The position numbers and the translations under genes are program-made. Below the pieces are notes generated by a model that saw nothing but the letters and a program-made list of their open reading frames with translations, was not told where the DNA came from and searched no databases. Positions 1 to 8,732 of a stretch of 32,793 nucleotides of DNA are shown here, in pieces. Origin of the DNA: Alphaproteobacteria bacterium (GTDB taxonomy: Bacteria; Pseudomonadota; Alphaproteobacteria; Sphingomonadales; Kordiimonadaceae); contig JAJFIT010000113.1 in the NCBI GenBank assembly GCA_021774775.1, forward strand, positions 1 through 32,793, in the 5' to 3' direction. Numbering within the stretch: position 1 is the stretch's first letter; every line of letters begins with the position of its first letter.

Positions 1-929
1 TCGCCGCAAATGGCCATGCGGCTGTTCTCGCCGAACCGGGTCAGGAACATTTTCATCTGCATCGGCGTGGTGTTTTGCGCTTCATCCAAAATAACAAAGG
101 CGTTGGCCAGGGTGCGCCCGCGCATGTAAGCCAGCGGCGCAATCTCGATCTGGTTGCTGGCGATACGTTTTTCAACCTGCTCCGCGGGCATCATATCATA
201 AAGCGCGTCATACAGTGGTCGCAGATAGGGGTCTACCTTATCCTTCAGGTCGCCGGGCAGGAAACCGAGGCTTTCGCCAGCCTCAACCGCTGGGCGTGAC
301 AGAATAATCCGGTCGATCTCTCCGGCCAACATCCGCGCCACTGCCATGGCCACCGCCAGATAGGTTTTGCCGGTACCCGCAGGCCCAACGCCGAAAACCA
401 TATCCGAAGTTGCCAGTTTTGAAATATAATCAGCCTGTCCCTTGGAGCGCGGCATAATCACCCTGTTACGGGTGGTAATTTTCAAATCGCTGCCGCGCGG
501 GGCTGAACTCGGCGAGGTGTCGGTCCGGCCAACATTGCCGCCTCCGGAGGATTGCAAACCATCATTCGCCGCCGATGCGCCCTCCGCCATGCGAACTGCG
601 CCGTCCACTTCGCCGGTATCAATCTCTCGGCCTTCACCAGCCAGCGCGTTGAGGTCTGCAAGCACGCGGTAAGCAATTTCGGTACGCTCCGCCGAACCTT
701 CAATGGCAACCCGGTTGCCGCGATTGATAAGCACGACTCCTAAAAGCTGCTCAATGCGCGCCAGATTGCGGTCATGCTGGCCAAAAACCACCGCTGCAAG
801 GCGATTGTCTTCAAACTCAAACAGTTTTTTACGAATTTCAGATCGTTGGTGGGCGGAATGCTGGGTGCTATGTTTGGCACCTGTTCCAGTAGCAGACTTA
901 TCGCTCTGAGAGCTAACCTTGGCATACAT
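1..929 (-). CDS. phoH: PhoH family ATPase, C-terminus cut off by window start
   Basis: Cytoplasmic PhoH-like P-loop NTPase, linked in bacteria to RNA metabolism together with YbeY. I translated the reverse strand by hand: 309 codons lie in the window before the sequence ends. A Walker A motif GPAGTGKT is at residues 182-189 and a Walker B-like DEAQ at 282-285. These are followed by the family's typical stretch of alternating Met and Lys residues. About 150 residues precede the ATPase core and include a KH-like segment (RNRGNRVAIEGS, roughly 69-79). The ATG at 929 is the only start after an in-frame TAG. It lies 41 bp downstream of the miaB stop, so the two are probably co-transcribed. The usual next genes in alphaproteobacteria (ybeY, a CorC-like gene, lnt) would lie beyond the window. 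Family assignment is firm; only the C-terminus is missing. Confidence 0.95.
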   Translation of the reverse strand, partial: MYAKVSSQSDKSATGTGAKHSTQHSAHQRSEIRKKLFEFEDNRLAAVVFGQHDRNLARIEQLLGVVLINRGNRVAIEGSAERTEIAYRVLADLNALAGEGREIDTGEVDGAVRMAEGASAANDGLQSSGGGNVGRTDTSPSSAPRGSDLKITTRNRVIMPRSKGQADYISKLATSDMVFGVGPAGTGKTYLAVAMAVARMLAGEIDRIILSRPAVEAGESLGFLPGDLKDKVDPYLRPLYDALYDMMPAEQVEKRIASNQIEIAPLAYMRGRTLANAFVILDEAQNTTPMQMKMFLTRFGENSRMAICG

Positions 930-970
930 AGAATTTGCTTGCGGCTCCTGACTAAGGCCGCGCCCAGCAA

Positions 971-2374
971 TCAATGCAGGGCGCTAACCAATTCACCCTT
1001 CAGGCTGTTTGGCCCCGCTTCGGAAATCCGAACCCGCACCAATTTGCCCATAAATTCACTGTATGGATTATCAGCGTCCGCGGCAAGCGTGTTCTGCGCT
1101 TTTGATACATCAACATGCACAGCTTGCAGGTAAGGGCTGCGACCCAGAAGCTGGCCCTCGAATTTACCGGGGCGTTCCAGCAGCACATCCATCTCTTTGC
1201 CAAGGGAATTTGTGTTGAACTCAAGCTGGTGTTCGTTGATCAGCGCCTGCAAGGCGGCAAGCCGCTTTGATTTTACATCTTCCGGCACCTGGGTTTCCAT
1301 AACCGATGCTGGCGTACCGGGGCGCGGGCTATATTTAAAACTGTAGGCCGAGGCATATTTCACCCGGCGCACCAAATCCATCGTGTCTTCAAAATCCTGA
1401 TCCGTTTCGCCCGGGAAACCAACGATAAAATCAGACGAAAGCGCCAGGTCCGGCTTGGCGGCGCGCAGCTTGTCGATAATGGAAAAATAATGTTCGCGCG
1501 TATGTTTGCGGTTCATGGCATCAAGAATGCTGTTAGACCCGCTTTGCACCGGCAGGTGCAGGTAAGGCATGCAGGACGCCAGATCCCGGTGGGCGGCGAT
1601 AAGCTCGTCGTCCATATCGCGTGGGTGCGACGTGGTGTAGCGAATGCGCCCCAAACCTTCAATTTTGTCCAGTTCGCCGATCAGCGCGCCCAGGCTTGCG
1701 ATCTCGCCGGATGCGGTTTCGCCGTGGTAGGCGTTGACATTTTGACCAAGCAGGGTGATTTCAACCACGCCCGATGCAACCAAACGCTTGGCTTCAGCGA
1801 CAATATCGGCAACCGGCCGACTATATTCGGCGCCGCGGGTATAAGGCACCACGCAGAAAGTGCAAAATTTATCGCAGCCTTCCTGAACTGTCAGAAACGC
1901 GGCCGGGCCGGTGTAATCGCTTTGTTCAGGCAAATGATCAAACTTGGTCTCCACCGGAAAGTCAGTGTCGAGCACCCGGGCGCTCATACGACCGCCGCTG
2001 CGCTGTTCTTGGGCAGACTTCAACATATCCGGCAGCCGGTGGTATGTTTGCGGCCCAAGAACCATATCGATGGCGGGCGCTCGGCGCATCATTTCGGGGC
2101 CTTCAGCCTGCGCGACGCAGCCTGCAACAGCGATATACATGTCCTTGCCGTCTTCGGCCTTGGCTTGTTTGGTTTGCTTCAGGCGGCCAATTTCAGAATA
2201 AACCTTTTCCGCTGCTTTTTCGCGAATATGACAAGTGTTGAGAATGACAAGATCAGCGTCATCAGACGTTTCAGAAACCTCATATCCCTGAGGCTTCAAC
2301 ACGTCGGCCATGCGCTTGCTGTCATACACATTCATCTGGCACCCGTAGGTTTTGATGAAGACTTTTTTACTCAC
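971..2374 (-). CDS. miaB: tRNA-2-methylthio-N6-dimethylallyladenosine synthase MiaB
   Basis: Radical SAM methylthiotransferase that converts i6A37 to ms2i6A37 in tRNAs reading UNN codons. All diagnostic parts are visible. The N-terminal MTTase domain carries cysteines C12, C48 and C86 for the auxiliary 4Fe-4S cluster. The radical SAM motif CxxxCxxC is C167/C171/C174 (GCDKFCTFC). A TRAM domain follows at the C-terminus. The 467-residue length is normal. The start is GTG at 2374, preceded by AGGAG at 2381-2385 (reverse strand) with a 6-nt spacer, which fixes the start. The gene sits between plsC upstream and phoH downstream, the usual alphaproteobacterial order. Confidence 0.97.
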   Translation of the reverse strand: MSKKVFIKTYGCQMNVYDSKRMADVLKPQGYEVSETSDDADLVILNTCHIREKAAEKVYSEIGRLKQTKQAKAEDGKDMYIAVAGCVAQAEGPEMMRRAPAIDMVLGPQTYHRLPDMLKSAQEQRSGGRMSARVLDTDFPVETKFDHLPEQSDYTGPAAFLTVQEGCDKFCTFCVVPYTRGAEYSRPVADIVAEAKRLVASGVVEITLLGQNVNAYHGETASGEIASLGALIGELDKIEGLGRIRYTTSHPRDMDDELIAAHRDLASCMPYLHLPVQSGSNSILDAMNRKHTREHYFSIIDKLRAAKPDLALSSDFIVGFPGETDQDFEDTMDLVRRVKYASAYSFKYSPRPGTPASVMETQVPEDVKSKRLAALQALINEHQLEFNTNSLGKEMDVLLERPGKFEGQLLGRSPYLQAVHVDVSKAQNTLAADADNPYSEFMGKLVRVRISEAGPNSLKGELVSALH

Positions 2375-2506
2375 GGTCCGCTCCTGTATCAGGGTCTTTT
2401 GGCCTGCCGGTCACTTCAATGCCTATCATCGGTGCCCGCAAGCCTTGGTCAGCGCCAAACAGGGTGCTGAAAAAGGTGCCGGAGACTAGCATCAAACATG
2501 CAGGAG

Positions 2507-3505
2507 TCAAGCGTGCTGGGAAACACCGGCATCAGCGGTGCTGCGGGCCGGGCCTAAACGCATCTCGGCGCGGTGTGCACGCTCCAGACCCGAGGCGATC
2601 TGTTCTTCACAATAGCGGGCAACATTTTTGCGGCAGCCTGCATCCTGCAACGTGACTGGCTGGTGATATTCAACAGTCACAACTATTTTCGCCCGCGTCA
2701 ACAGCTGGCGCAAGTGAGAGAATAACTCCACGTCACCCAGCCAGGCCACCCACGGTTTTTGGCTGCGCACCAAAGGCATTCCGTTCACTTCAGTGTAGGC
2801 AAGCGTGATCGGTTGAATATACAGCGGCTCCTCGCGGTGCGCCGCCGCCTGTTCCGCCACCGAAAACAGCGCCGACTTAAACGGTGCCAGGCGCACGCCG
2901 CTGGTGTTGGTGCCTTCGGGGAACAGGATCAGGCTATGGCCTTCCTTAACCCTTTCGGCAAGCGCGTCACGCTGGCGCGCGCTGTCAGTGCGGCGTGAGC
3001 GGTTGACAAACTCGGTCTTGTGCAGCGTACACAGGCTGCCCAGCAAGCCCCAGCCCGCTACTTCAGATTTGGCGATGAAGCTGGCATTGGGAATGTGGCC
3101 GCCCAGCACCAAAATATCGACCCACGAGATATGATTAGCGGCAAAAAGTGTCGCCCCCTTGTTTCGAGCAACACCAGCTACTCGCACATCCATTCCCAAT
3201 ATTCGAGCCATTGTTCGGTGCCAAAGCCCGGCAAAGTGCCACCAATGCCGCTTTGACGCACGGACCATTATATACTGGATTGAAATGAGGGGAATGGAAG
3301 CCATAACCACCGCCATTATGCGCCCAAGCCCCATCAGGGACCAGCCTTCCCGATTCAGGTTAGCCCGCAGGCCGCCATATTCAACGGTTTCGGATTGCCC
3401 CGCATCTGCTTGTGCTGCGCCTGATTGTGATTCGTCCGATTGACCAGCTAAGTTTGATTGACCTGCTTCTGGCGAGCCATCATCGACCGTGACTGAGCCA
3501 GACAT
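2507..3505 (-). CDS. plsC: 1-acyl-sn-glycerol-3-phosphate acyltransferase (PlsC family)
   Basis: Acylates lysophosphatidate to phosphatidate in membrane phospholipid synthesis. From the ATG at 3505 the protein has 332 residues. Positions 1-50 are an acidic, probably disordered tail with several AGQS-type repeats. A hydrophobic segment spans about 57-80. The catalytic HX4D motif is H125/D130 (NHISWVD), and the second conserved block FPEGT is at 195-199. The ATG at 3505 follows the fur stop codon by one base, which suggests translational coupling. The reading frame stays open to 3559, but that extension would lie inside fur. The extended N-terminus is longer than in typical PlsC. Family call is firm; the exact acyl acceptor is inferred. 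Confidence 0.92.
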   Translation of the reverse strand: MSGSVTVDDGSPEAGQSNLAGQSDESQSGAAQADAGQSETVEYGGLRANLNREGWSLMGLGRIMAVVMASIPLISIQYIMVRASKRHWWHFAGLWHRTMARILGMDVRVAGVARNKGATLFAANHISWVDILVLGGHIPNASFIAKSEVAGWGLLGSLCTLHKTEFVNRSRRTDSARQRDALAERVKEGHSLILFPEGTNTSGVRLAPFKSALFSVAEQAAAHREEPLYIQPITLAYTEVNGMPLVRSQKPWVAWLGDVELFSHLRQLLTRAKIVVTVEYHQPVTLQDAGCRKNVARYCEEQIASGLERAHRAEMRLGPARSTADAGVSQHA

Positions 3506-3506
3506 G

Positions 3507-3932
3507 TTACTTTTCTTTGTCAAGCGGCACGCCGTATAGCTCCATACGGTGATCGACAAGACGAAAACCGAGACGCCTTGCTATCTCTTCCTGAAGCTTT
3601 TCAATTTCGTCGTTGTGGAACTCAAGCACTTCGCCGGTTTCCAGATTGATCAGATGGTCATGGTGCTCGTCCGTCGCCGGCTCATAGCGAGACCGGCCAT
3701 CCCGAAAGTCATGGCGTTCCAGAATACCGGCTTCCTCAAACAGGCGCACAGTCCGATATACGGTTGCGATGCTGATGCCGCTATCGACAGCGGTTGACCG
3801 GCGGTAAACCTCTTCCACATCAGGATGGTCGGTAGCATCCGTAAGCACGCGAGCGATAACCCGGCGCTGGTCGGTCATGCGCATGCCTTTTTCCAAGCAT
3901 AACTTTTCAATGTCTAGCTGTTGGTTAGGCAT
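3507..3932 (-). CDS. fur: Fur family transcriptional regulator (alphaproteobacterial Fur/Mur type)
   Basis: Metal-responsive repressor. The winged-helix part shows GMRMTDQRRVIARVL and the recognition-helix stretch SIATVYRTVRLFEEAGIL. The dimerisation part carries the metal-ligand motif HHDHL and ends with HRMELYGVPL. The C-terminal CxxC structural zinc pairs of enterobacterial Fur are absent (only one Cys, near the N-terminus), as is usual in the alphaproteobacterial Fur/Mur group. Whether it senses iron or manganese cannot be read from the sequence. I chose the ATG at 3932 (141 residues); an upstream in-frame start at 3980 would add 16 unrelated residues. plsC starts one base after its stop. 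A divergent TusA-like gene begins at 4098, so the 165 bp between them should hold the fur promoter. Confidence 0.93.
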   Translation of the reverse strand: MPNQQLDIEKLCLEKGMRMTDQRRVIARVLTDATDHPDVEEVYRRSTAVDSGISIATVYRTVRLFEEAGILERHDFRDGRSRYEPATDEHHDHLINLETGEVLEFHNDEIEKLQEEIARRLGFRLVDHRMELYGVPLDKEK

Positions 3933-4097
3933 AAGCCACCCATACTCCCTAAAACGGCTAACTGGTTCGAGTTCGCACATAAAGCAGTTGCCCGGACCAT
4001 GCCATATAAGAAAAGCAAGAGCAAGGAATCGACGGGTTATTTACCGCCCGCGATAGCCCTTGCCGTTGCTGCCCTTTTCCCCATATTGTCACTGACT

Positions 4098-4364
4098 ATG
4101 AGTGATGGTGAACAGAAAATTGATCTGGACCTGCGCGGAAGCTTTTGCCCGATGGCATTTGTCAAACTGCGCTTATTCGCTGATCGGATGCCCCACGGCG
4201 CGGTGATCCATGTGCTTTATGAAGACAGCGCTGCGAACGAACCGTTGGCGCGGTCGACCCTCGGCATTGGGCATGAGGTTATAAGCGATGAATGCTATGC
4301 AGGTAAGCTGGCAAAAGGCGGCGCGACCCGCCTAAAGCTAATGACTGTTCGCGTGGTTAAATAA
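4098..4364 (+). CDS. TusA/SirA-like sulfurtransferase-fold protein with altered CPxP motif
   Basis: Small protein of 88 residues from the ATG at 4098. The segment IDLDLRGSFCPMAFVKLRLF matches the first strand, the loop and the start of helix 1 of the TusA fold, with the cysteine at C17. Known TusA proteins carry CPxP at this site; here it is CPMA, so the second proline is lost while the cysteine remains. The rest (GAVIHVLYEDSAANEPLARS) fits the second strand and helix of the fold. In-frame ATGs at 3921 and 3999 would add a hydrophobic stretch and overlap the fur promoter; no good ribosome site marks any of the three. The gene stands on the plus strand inside an otherwise minus-strand cluster and ends 6 bp from the rimI stop. 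Confidence 0.72.
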   Translation: MSDGEQKIDLDLRGSFCPMAFVKLRLFADRMPHGAVIHVLYEDSAANEPLARSTLGIGHEVISDECYAGKLAKGGATRLKLMTVRVVK

Positions 4365-4370
4365 TACCCT

Positions 4371-4847
4371 TCACAACGATAACCTGAAAATACTCGCATC
4401 AATTTTCGCGCCGCCATCGTCACTGTAATAGTTTTGGCGTGTGGAAATTTGTTCGAACCCCAGTTTTTGGTAACAGGCGATAGCACCCTCATTATCGCAG
4501 CGCACTTCAAGGAAAAATGAAGCAACACCGTCTTTTTTCAGCTGGTTTGCTATCGCAATGAGTAACCGCGATGCCATGCCTGCCCGCTGCTGTGTGGGGT
4601 CTACCGCAAGGGTAAATAATTCGGTTTCGTCCAGTACAGTTTTATAAAGTGCAAACCCCGCAATAGTCTCATCGACACTGATATAGGCCAGCTGACCACC
4701 TGCCTGATTAAGACTACAGCCAATTTGGCCAGCGCCCCAGGCTTGCTGACCAAGCTGTTTGAATGCGGCTTCATGGAGAGAAGCCAGAGGTTCCAACATC
4801 CCCATTGGCGCTTGATCAATAATGGTAATATCGCCCGGCGACGTCAA
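4371..4847 (-). CDS. rimI: Ribosomal protein S18-alanine N-acetyltransferase-like GNAT enzyme
   Basis: GNAT-fold acetyltransferase of 158 residues. The acetyl-CoA loop is in LAVDPTQQRAGMASRLL. The RimI-type signature is FLEVRCDNEGAIACYQKLGF, with the general-acid Tyr in ACYQKLGF. Known RimI acetylates the N-terminal alanine of S18, although many alphaproteobacterial homologues beside tsaB are less well defined. The start is TTG at 4847, overlapping the tsaB stop as TTGA, which indicates translational coupling. A later ATG at 4805 is the alternative. The tsaB-rimI pairing is very common and supports the name. Confidence 0.88.
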   Translation of the reverse strand: MTSPGDITIIDQAPMGMLEPLASLHEAAFKQLGQQAWGAGQIGCSLNQAGGQLAYISVDETIAGFALYKTVLDETELFTLAVDPTQQRAGMASRLLIAIANQLKKDGVASFFLEVRCDNEGAIACYQKLGFEQISTRQNYYSDDGGAKIDASIFRLSL

Positions 4848-5554
4848 GACGATGCCACCGGCAGGATTGGTTTGGCCTTCGCGGCGTCTGCAGCCCGGAA
4901 ATAGGTTGGCTCCGGCGGGTAAGCTGCTGGGTCAGCGGTCTGCCCAAGCTGCCCAAGGATCACCGGGTCAATATAGGGTACGTCGATTAGATTGACGGCA
5001 ACCGCAGAACTCCCCGCACCGATGAGGTTGCCTGCCCGCAGCAAGTCTATGCCACTGCCGATGACCATGCCGCCTCTGGCCATAACCGCTTCGGCAATAT
5101 CTTCAATATCAAGCCCAGCAGCGGACGCTACCGCCGAGGGGATGCCATCATCACCGGTTCCGTCAAAACACTGGTAAAAAGCCTGACCGCCGCGCCCCGT
5201 AATAACCGTGTGTATGGCTACACCAGGGGTCTCGGCCTGTTTTTGGGCTTGTGCCGCCAATACCTGAAGGCCGGTGAGCCCGATACAGGGCAAATCGCCT
5301 TGAAGCGCCAGCCCGCGCGCGACCGCAAGACCAATGCGCAGGCCAGTGAAGGTGCCCGGCCCGGTTGTTACCACAATGCGCGACAGATCGCTGTATGAAA
5401 GCCCAACCGACGCCAGTGTTTCCTCGATCAGCGGCAGCAAACGTTCTGCATGACCGCGGCCAATGATCTCGCTTCTACTGTCAATAACAGTATCAGCCTT
5501 CAGCAATGCAACACTGCAGGCGCTTTCGCTGGTATCGATGGCAAGAAGGGTCAT
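4844..5554 (-). CDS. tsaB: tRNA threonylcarbamoyladenosine biosynthesis protein TsaB
   Basis: Non-catalytic partner of TsaD in t6A37 tRNA modification, with an ASKHA fold. The first strand is MTLLAIDTSESACSVAL, followed by GHAERLLPLI and the signature TTGPGTFTGLRIGLAVARGLA. At 236 residues it has normal length. The ATG at 5554 is chosen because the family's conserved N-terminus begins there; the frame stays open to 5638 but would add 28 unrelated residues and run into the upstream gene. It overlaps rimI by 4 bp and starts 25 bp after the nitroreductase stop, so all three are probably one transcript. Confidence 0.95.
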   Translation of the reverse strand: MTLLAIDTSESACSVALLKADTVIDSRSEIIGRGHAERLLPLIEETLASVGLSYSDLSRIVVTTGPGTFTGLRIGLAVARGLALQGDLPCIGLTGLQVLAAQAQKQAETPGVAIHTVITGRGGQAFYQCFDGTGDDGIPSAVASAAGLDIEDIAEAVMARGGMVIGSGIDLLRAGNLIGAGSSAVAVNLIDVPYIDPVILGQLGQTADPAAYPPEPTYFRAADAAKAKPILPVASS

Positions 5555-5579
5555 GGCAGGGTGCCCACTAACAATGTCG

Positions 5580-6185
5580 CTACAGAATTGCCGCTGCGTC
5601 GGAAAAATCCAGCCTCGGGCTGCGCGCAAACACATCATCTGTGGTGCCGTACCCCAGCGAGCATATGAAATTGGACTTCAGCTGGCTTCCCGTGAAAAAC
5701 TCTCGGTCCACGCCTGCATTATCAAAGCCTGACATGGGGCCACAGTGCAAGCCCAGTGCCCGCGCCGCCATCATCAGGTAGGCCCCTTGCAAGGTACCAT
5801 TGCGCATGGCGGTTACCGCCGCCACTTCCGGGTCAGCAAACCAGTTTTTTGCGTCCAGATTATGGGGGAAAAGCGTGGGCAGTTGATCAGCAAAACCTAG
5901 GTCATTGGCAATAATAACCGTGACCGGTGCCTGCATCATTTTGGCGTCATTGCCTTCCATCAGCAACGGTTTGAGCCGCGCCTTGGCCGCGTCTGATTTA
6001 ACAAAATGAAACCGCGCCGGGCTGCAGTTGGCGCTGGTCGGTCCCATTTTGGTCAAGTCATACAGCCGGTGCAACTGCTCGTCGCTGACAGGTTTATCGC
6101 GCCAGACATTGATGGTGCGTGCCTCAAGAAAAAGCTGGTCGACCACCGCATCAGACAGCGGCTCGGTGAAAGAAAAATTGACCAT
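5580..6185 (-). CDS. Nitroreductase family protein, RutE/HadB-like
   Basis: FMN-dependent NAD(P)H oxidoreductase of 201 residues. It matches the RutE-type group: ARTINVWRDKPVSDEQL near the N-terminus, then MGPTSANCSPARFHFV (FMN phosphate site), LFPHNLDAKNWF, GTLQGAYLMMAARALGL and CGPMSGFDNAGVD. RutE reduces malonic semialdehyde in uracil breakdown, but no other rut gene is present here, so substrate and symbol are left open. It is the first gene of the tsaB-rimI transcript and diverges from the polysaccharide deacetylase at 6363. The 177 bp between them should hold both promoters. Confidence 0.88.
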   Translation of the reverse strand: MVNFSFTEPLSDAVVDQLFLEARTINVWRDKPVSDEQLHRLYDLTKMGPTSANCSPARFHFVKSDAAKARLKPLLMEGNDAKMMQAPVTVIIANDLGFADQLPTLFPHNLDAKNWFADPEVAAVTAMRNGTLQGAYLMMAARALGLHCGPMSGFDNAGVDREFFTGSQLKSNFICSLGYGTTDDVFARSPRLDFSDAAAIL

Positions 6186-6362
6186 CGTAATGCTCCGTTA
6201 AGGGTTCTTACTTTACAGGTTTCCTGAGGCCTTTCAGGGCACCCCGCCAGCCCGGAAATCTGGCTTTGTCTTGCCACCTTGCGGCAAACAAGGCAAGCTA
6301 ATAGCGTCACTATTTGGGGCTGCCGACTTATTTGGGTTGCGGTTCTTTTGGGGAGAAACAGC

Positions 6363-7403
6363 ATGGTCCGCAAACTGACAGCCGCGGTGATGTCATTGTT
6401 TATATTTTCGTCCGGCTCGACGGGCTTGCTCGCTGAAGACAAGTCAGCTGTTGTGCTTTTATATCACCGCTTCGGCGAGGACGGGTTGCCCAGTACCAAT
6501 ATTAAACTGGACCAATTTGACGCCCATATATCCGAACTGTTGAACGGTGGTTACACTGTGGTCGCCCTATCGGAAGTGGTGCGACGGCTAAAGGCGAAAG
6601 AGCCATTCGCCGAAAAAACCATCGCAATCACAGTGGACGACGCTTACAAATCAGTGCTTACCAATGGCTGGCCGCGTCTGAAGGCTGCCGGGTTGCCGAT
6701 GACTCTATTTGTATCAACCGATCCTGTTGACCAGCGCAATCCCAATTATATGTCTTGGGATGATATCCGCCAATTGCGGTCTGAAGGTGTTGAAATCGCC
6801 CACCATACAGCGTCGCACCTTCATATGATCCATGCGGGCGGCGCGGCATCCGGTGCCGACATCGCGCGGGCAACGGCCCGTTTTGAGGCGGAGTTGGGGG
6901 CGGTGCCTCCGTTGTTTGCCTATCCCTACGGCGAATATGATCCGGCGCTGGAAAAGCAGATAGAGGAACTGGGTTATACGGCGGCCTTCAGCCAATATTC
7001 CGGCCCCGCTGCCCACTGGAGTGACCTTTATTCACTGCCGCGCTTTCCCATTAACGAGCGCTTCGGCGGCATGGACCGTTTTCGCCTGATCGTAGGCACG
7101 ACGGCGCTACCGGTGGACGATATTGCACCGATCAATCCTGTGATCAATGAGGAGCGCAACCCACCTGTGTTTGGTTTTACCGTCGACAACACCGTGCGCA
7201 ACTTGTCTGCCATGGCTTGTTATCCCAGCCATTTGGGCCGGGCGGCCGAGCTGGTGCGCCTGAACGGCAACCGGGTGGAAGTGCGTTTCAAGGAGGCCTT
7301 CCCCAAAGGGCGCAACCGAATTAATTGCACCATGCCCGCTGGCGACGGGCGCTGGTATTGGCTGGGACGATTTTTCTATGTGCCTGGCGGCAAGCTGGAC
7401 TGA
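6363..7403 (+). CDS. Exported polysaccharide deacetylase family protein (NodB domain)
   Basis: Carbohydrate esterase family 4 type protein of 346 residues. The ATG at 6363 follows GGGGAG with a short spacer and opens a signal peptide (hydrophobic residues about 5-22), so the enzyme acts in the periplasm or outside. The NodB catalytic parts are visible: VLLYHRF, then TVDD with D92/D93, the metal-binding H148-x3-H152 (HTASH), and YPYGEYD near 188-195. The last third after about residue 240 is not NodB and carries a small cysteine-containing domain (ACYPSH, NRINCTMP). The substrate cannot be told from sequence; PgaB-like de-N-acetylation of an exopolysaccharide is one possibility. It stands alone, convergent with the NifU-like gene (24 bp gap). 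Confidence 0.9.
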   Translation: MVRKLTAAVMSLFIFSSGSTGLLAEDKSAVVLLYHRFGEDGLPSTNIKLDQFDAHISELLNGGYTVVALSEVVRRLKAKEPFAEKTIAITVDDAYKSVLTNGWPRLKAAGLPMTLFVSTDPVDQRNPNYMSWDDIRQLRSEGVEIAHHTASHLHMIHAGGAASGADIARATARFEAELGAVPPLFAYPYGEYDPALEKQIEELGYTAAFSQYSGPAAHWSDLYSLPRFPINERFGGMDRFRLIVGTTALPVDDIAPINPVINEERNPPVFGFTVDNTVRNLSAMACYPSHLGRAAELVRLNGNRVEVRFKEAFPKGRNRINCTMPAGDGRWYWLGRFFYVPGGKLD

Positions 7404-7427
7404 ACCTGCATTGCAAAAATCGCGGCG

Positions 7428-7988
7428 TTATTCAACCGCGCGAACATCAACCACTTCAGGCACATAATATTTCAGCAGATTTTCAATACCATGCTTCAGG
7501 GTAATGGTTGAGCTGGGGCAGCCAGCGCAGGCACCTTGCATCTGCAGGTAAACCACGCCTTCCTTGAAGCCGTGATAAATAATGTCGCCGCCGTCTCCCG
7601 CAACAGCTGGCCGCACTTTCTCATCGAGCAGTGTTTTGATCTGTTCAATAATGTCTGCGTCAGCCTCGTCGGCGTCCATCGTTGATGCCACAGGCTGATC
7701 GGTAACCGTTAAAATCGGTGCGCCGGATGCAAAAAACTGCATCAGCCCGGCAAGCACATTGGGCTTGAGCCGGTCCCATTCTTCTTCAGTTGCCTTTGTG
7801 ATGGTGACAAAGTCATAGCCGAGAAACACACCCGTTACCCCCTGAATGGCAAACATGGCTGTCGCCAGCGGCGATGCGGCTGCGCTGTCCGGGTTATTGA
7901 AGTTGGCTGTCCCAGCTTCAAGCAAGGTTTGGCCGGGTATAAACTTCAGGGTGTCAGGGTTCGGGGTGGCCTCAGTTTCAATAAACAT
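7428..7988 (-). CDS. NifU-like Fe-S cluster scaffold/carrier protein (NFU type)
   Basis: Two-domain NFU protein of 186 residues. The N-terminal Nfu_N domain begins MFIETEATPNPDTLKFIPG. The C-terminal NifU-like domain contains GDGGDI and the cluster-binding CxxC, C154-x2-C157, in GACAGCPSSTITLKHGIE. Members of this family receive and pass on 4Fe-4S clusters to apo-enzymes in the cytoplasm; a client here could be MiaB, but that is only inference. AAGGAT upstream of the ATG at 7988 supports the start. Length and architecture are typical for alphaproteobacteria and mitochondria (NFU1). Confidence 0.95.
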   Translation of the reverse strand: MFIETEATPNPDTLKFIPGQTLLEAGTANFNNPDSAAASPLATAMFAIQGVTGVFLGYDFVTITKATEEEWDRLKPNVLAGLMQFFASGAPILTVTDQPVASTMDADEADADIIEQIKTLLDEKVRPAVAGDGGDIIYHGFKEGVVYLQMQGACAGCPSSTITLKHGIENLLKYYVPEVVDVRAVE

Positions 7989-8113
7989 GACTAAATCCTT
8001 CGTGATTAGCCTTCATTTGGTGCGCAGCGCCTCAAAGGTCAAGGAAAAACGACCAGGGGCGCAGCTATTTTTCAGCAACCACCGGGGCTAGGCTTGCCAG
8101 CTGAAAAGCGGGC

Positions 8114-8689
8114 CTAGCTGTTTTCAATTGCAGCAATATCACCCTGCAGTTCAGTCAGACATTGTTCCAGGGCCGACCTGTTCGCCGCGACCCGGCATAT
8201 TATGAGCGCCCCTTGAATACGCTCAAGTGCGTAAGCTGCCCACGCTGACGCTTCGCCGGATGATGCTCCAGCGGCCTCGTAAGCACTGGCCAAAAGTTTC
8301 ATCCAGGCTGATACAGCGGCTGCTATTTCAGTGCGAAAAATGGCCTCGCCCGAGCCCAGTAAAATGCTGTTCATCAGGCACTGCGGCACATCGCCGCTAT
8401 AAAAAAGCGCGACCCCACGTAAACTGTTTTCCAGCGCGCCAACCGGGCTGTCCAATTTTCCGAGTGGCGTTAACACCAGTTTTTGCAAGCGCTTGCCTTC
8501 CTCGGCCATGGCTTTGGCGGCCATGTCCGCCTTGCCGCCAGGAAAATGATGATACAGGCTTGCCTTCGACAGACCGGTTGCTCTCGACAGGTCGGCCATG
8601 CTGGCACCGCTATAGCCGGACCGGCGAAACACCGCCGTAAGCTTGGCCAATAACTGGGATTTTGAAAATGTCGCCGGGCGCGCCATCAC
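8114..8689 (-). CDS. TetR/AcrR family transcriptional regulator
   Basis: Cytoplasmic repressor of 191 residues. The N-terminal helix-turn-helix is clear: MADLSRATGLSKASLYHHF (about residues 31-49), followed by the usual GGKADMAAKAM helix. The C-terminal ligand domain, with CLMNSILLGSGE and a helix ending GALIICRVAANR, resembles the LmrA/YxaF-type group. The ligand is unknown. A palindrome at 8719-8732, 29 bp upstream of its start, is a good candidate for its own operator. The gene diverges from the penicillin-binding protein at 8860, so that gene or only the regulator itself could be controlled. No drug pump lies next to it in this window. Confidence 0.92.
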   Translation of the reverse strand: MMARPATFSKSQLLAKLTAVFRRSGYSGASMADLSRATGLSKASLYHHFPGGKADMAAKAMAEEGKRLQKLVLTPLGKLDSPVGALENSLRGVALFYSGDVPQCLMNSILLGSGEAIFRTEIAAAVSAWMKLLASAYEAAGASSGEASAWAAYALERIQGALIICRVAANRSALEQCLTELQGDIAAIENS

Positions 8690-8718
8690 CTGTCCTTTAT
8701 CGTATTTTCATATAATAG

Positions 8719-8732
8719 ACCAAACGTTCGGT
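8719..8732. promoter_or_regulatory. Palindromic operator, probably for the adjacent TetR regulator
   Basis: The sequence ACCAAACGTTCGGT is a palindrome around the centre ACG/CGT with one mismatched pair. It lies between divergent TetR (start 8689) and the class A PBP (start 8860). Its ACC...GGT form is the kind bound by TetR-family dimers. Binding is inferred, not shown. Confidence 0.6.

Noticed and set aside
1490-2470. 326-codon open frame on the plus strand
   Set aside because: It lies almost wholly antisense to miaB, whose product is unmistakable; the translation has no recognisable domain.
4098-4364. Longer starts (3921, 3999) for the TusA-like gene with a membrane helix
   Set aside because: They would overlap the fur start region and add a hydrophobic stretch not found in the family; no ribosome site supports them.
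8069-8107. Inverted repeat TTTTCAGC...GCTGAAAA after the TetR stop
   Set aside because: The loop is long and no T-run follows on the minus strand, so I do not call a terminator.
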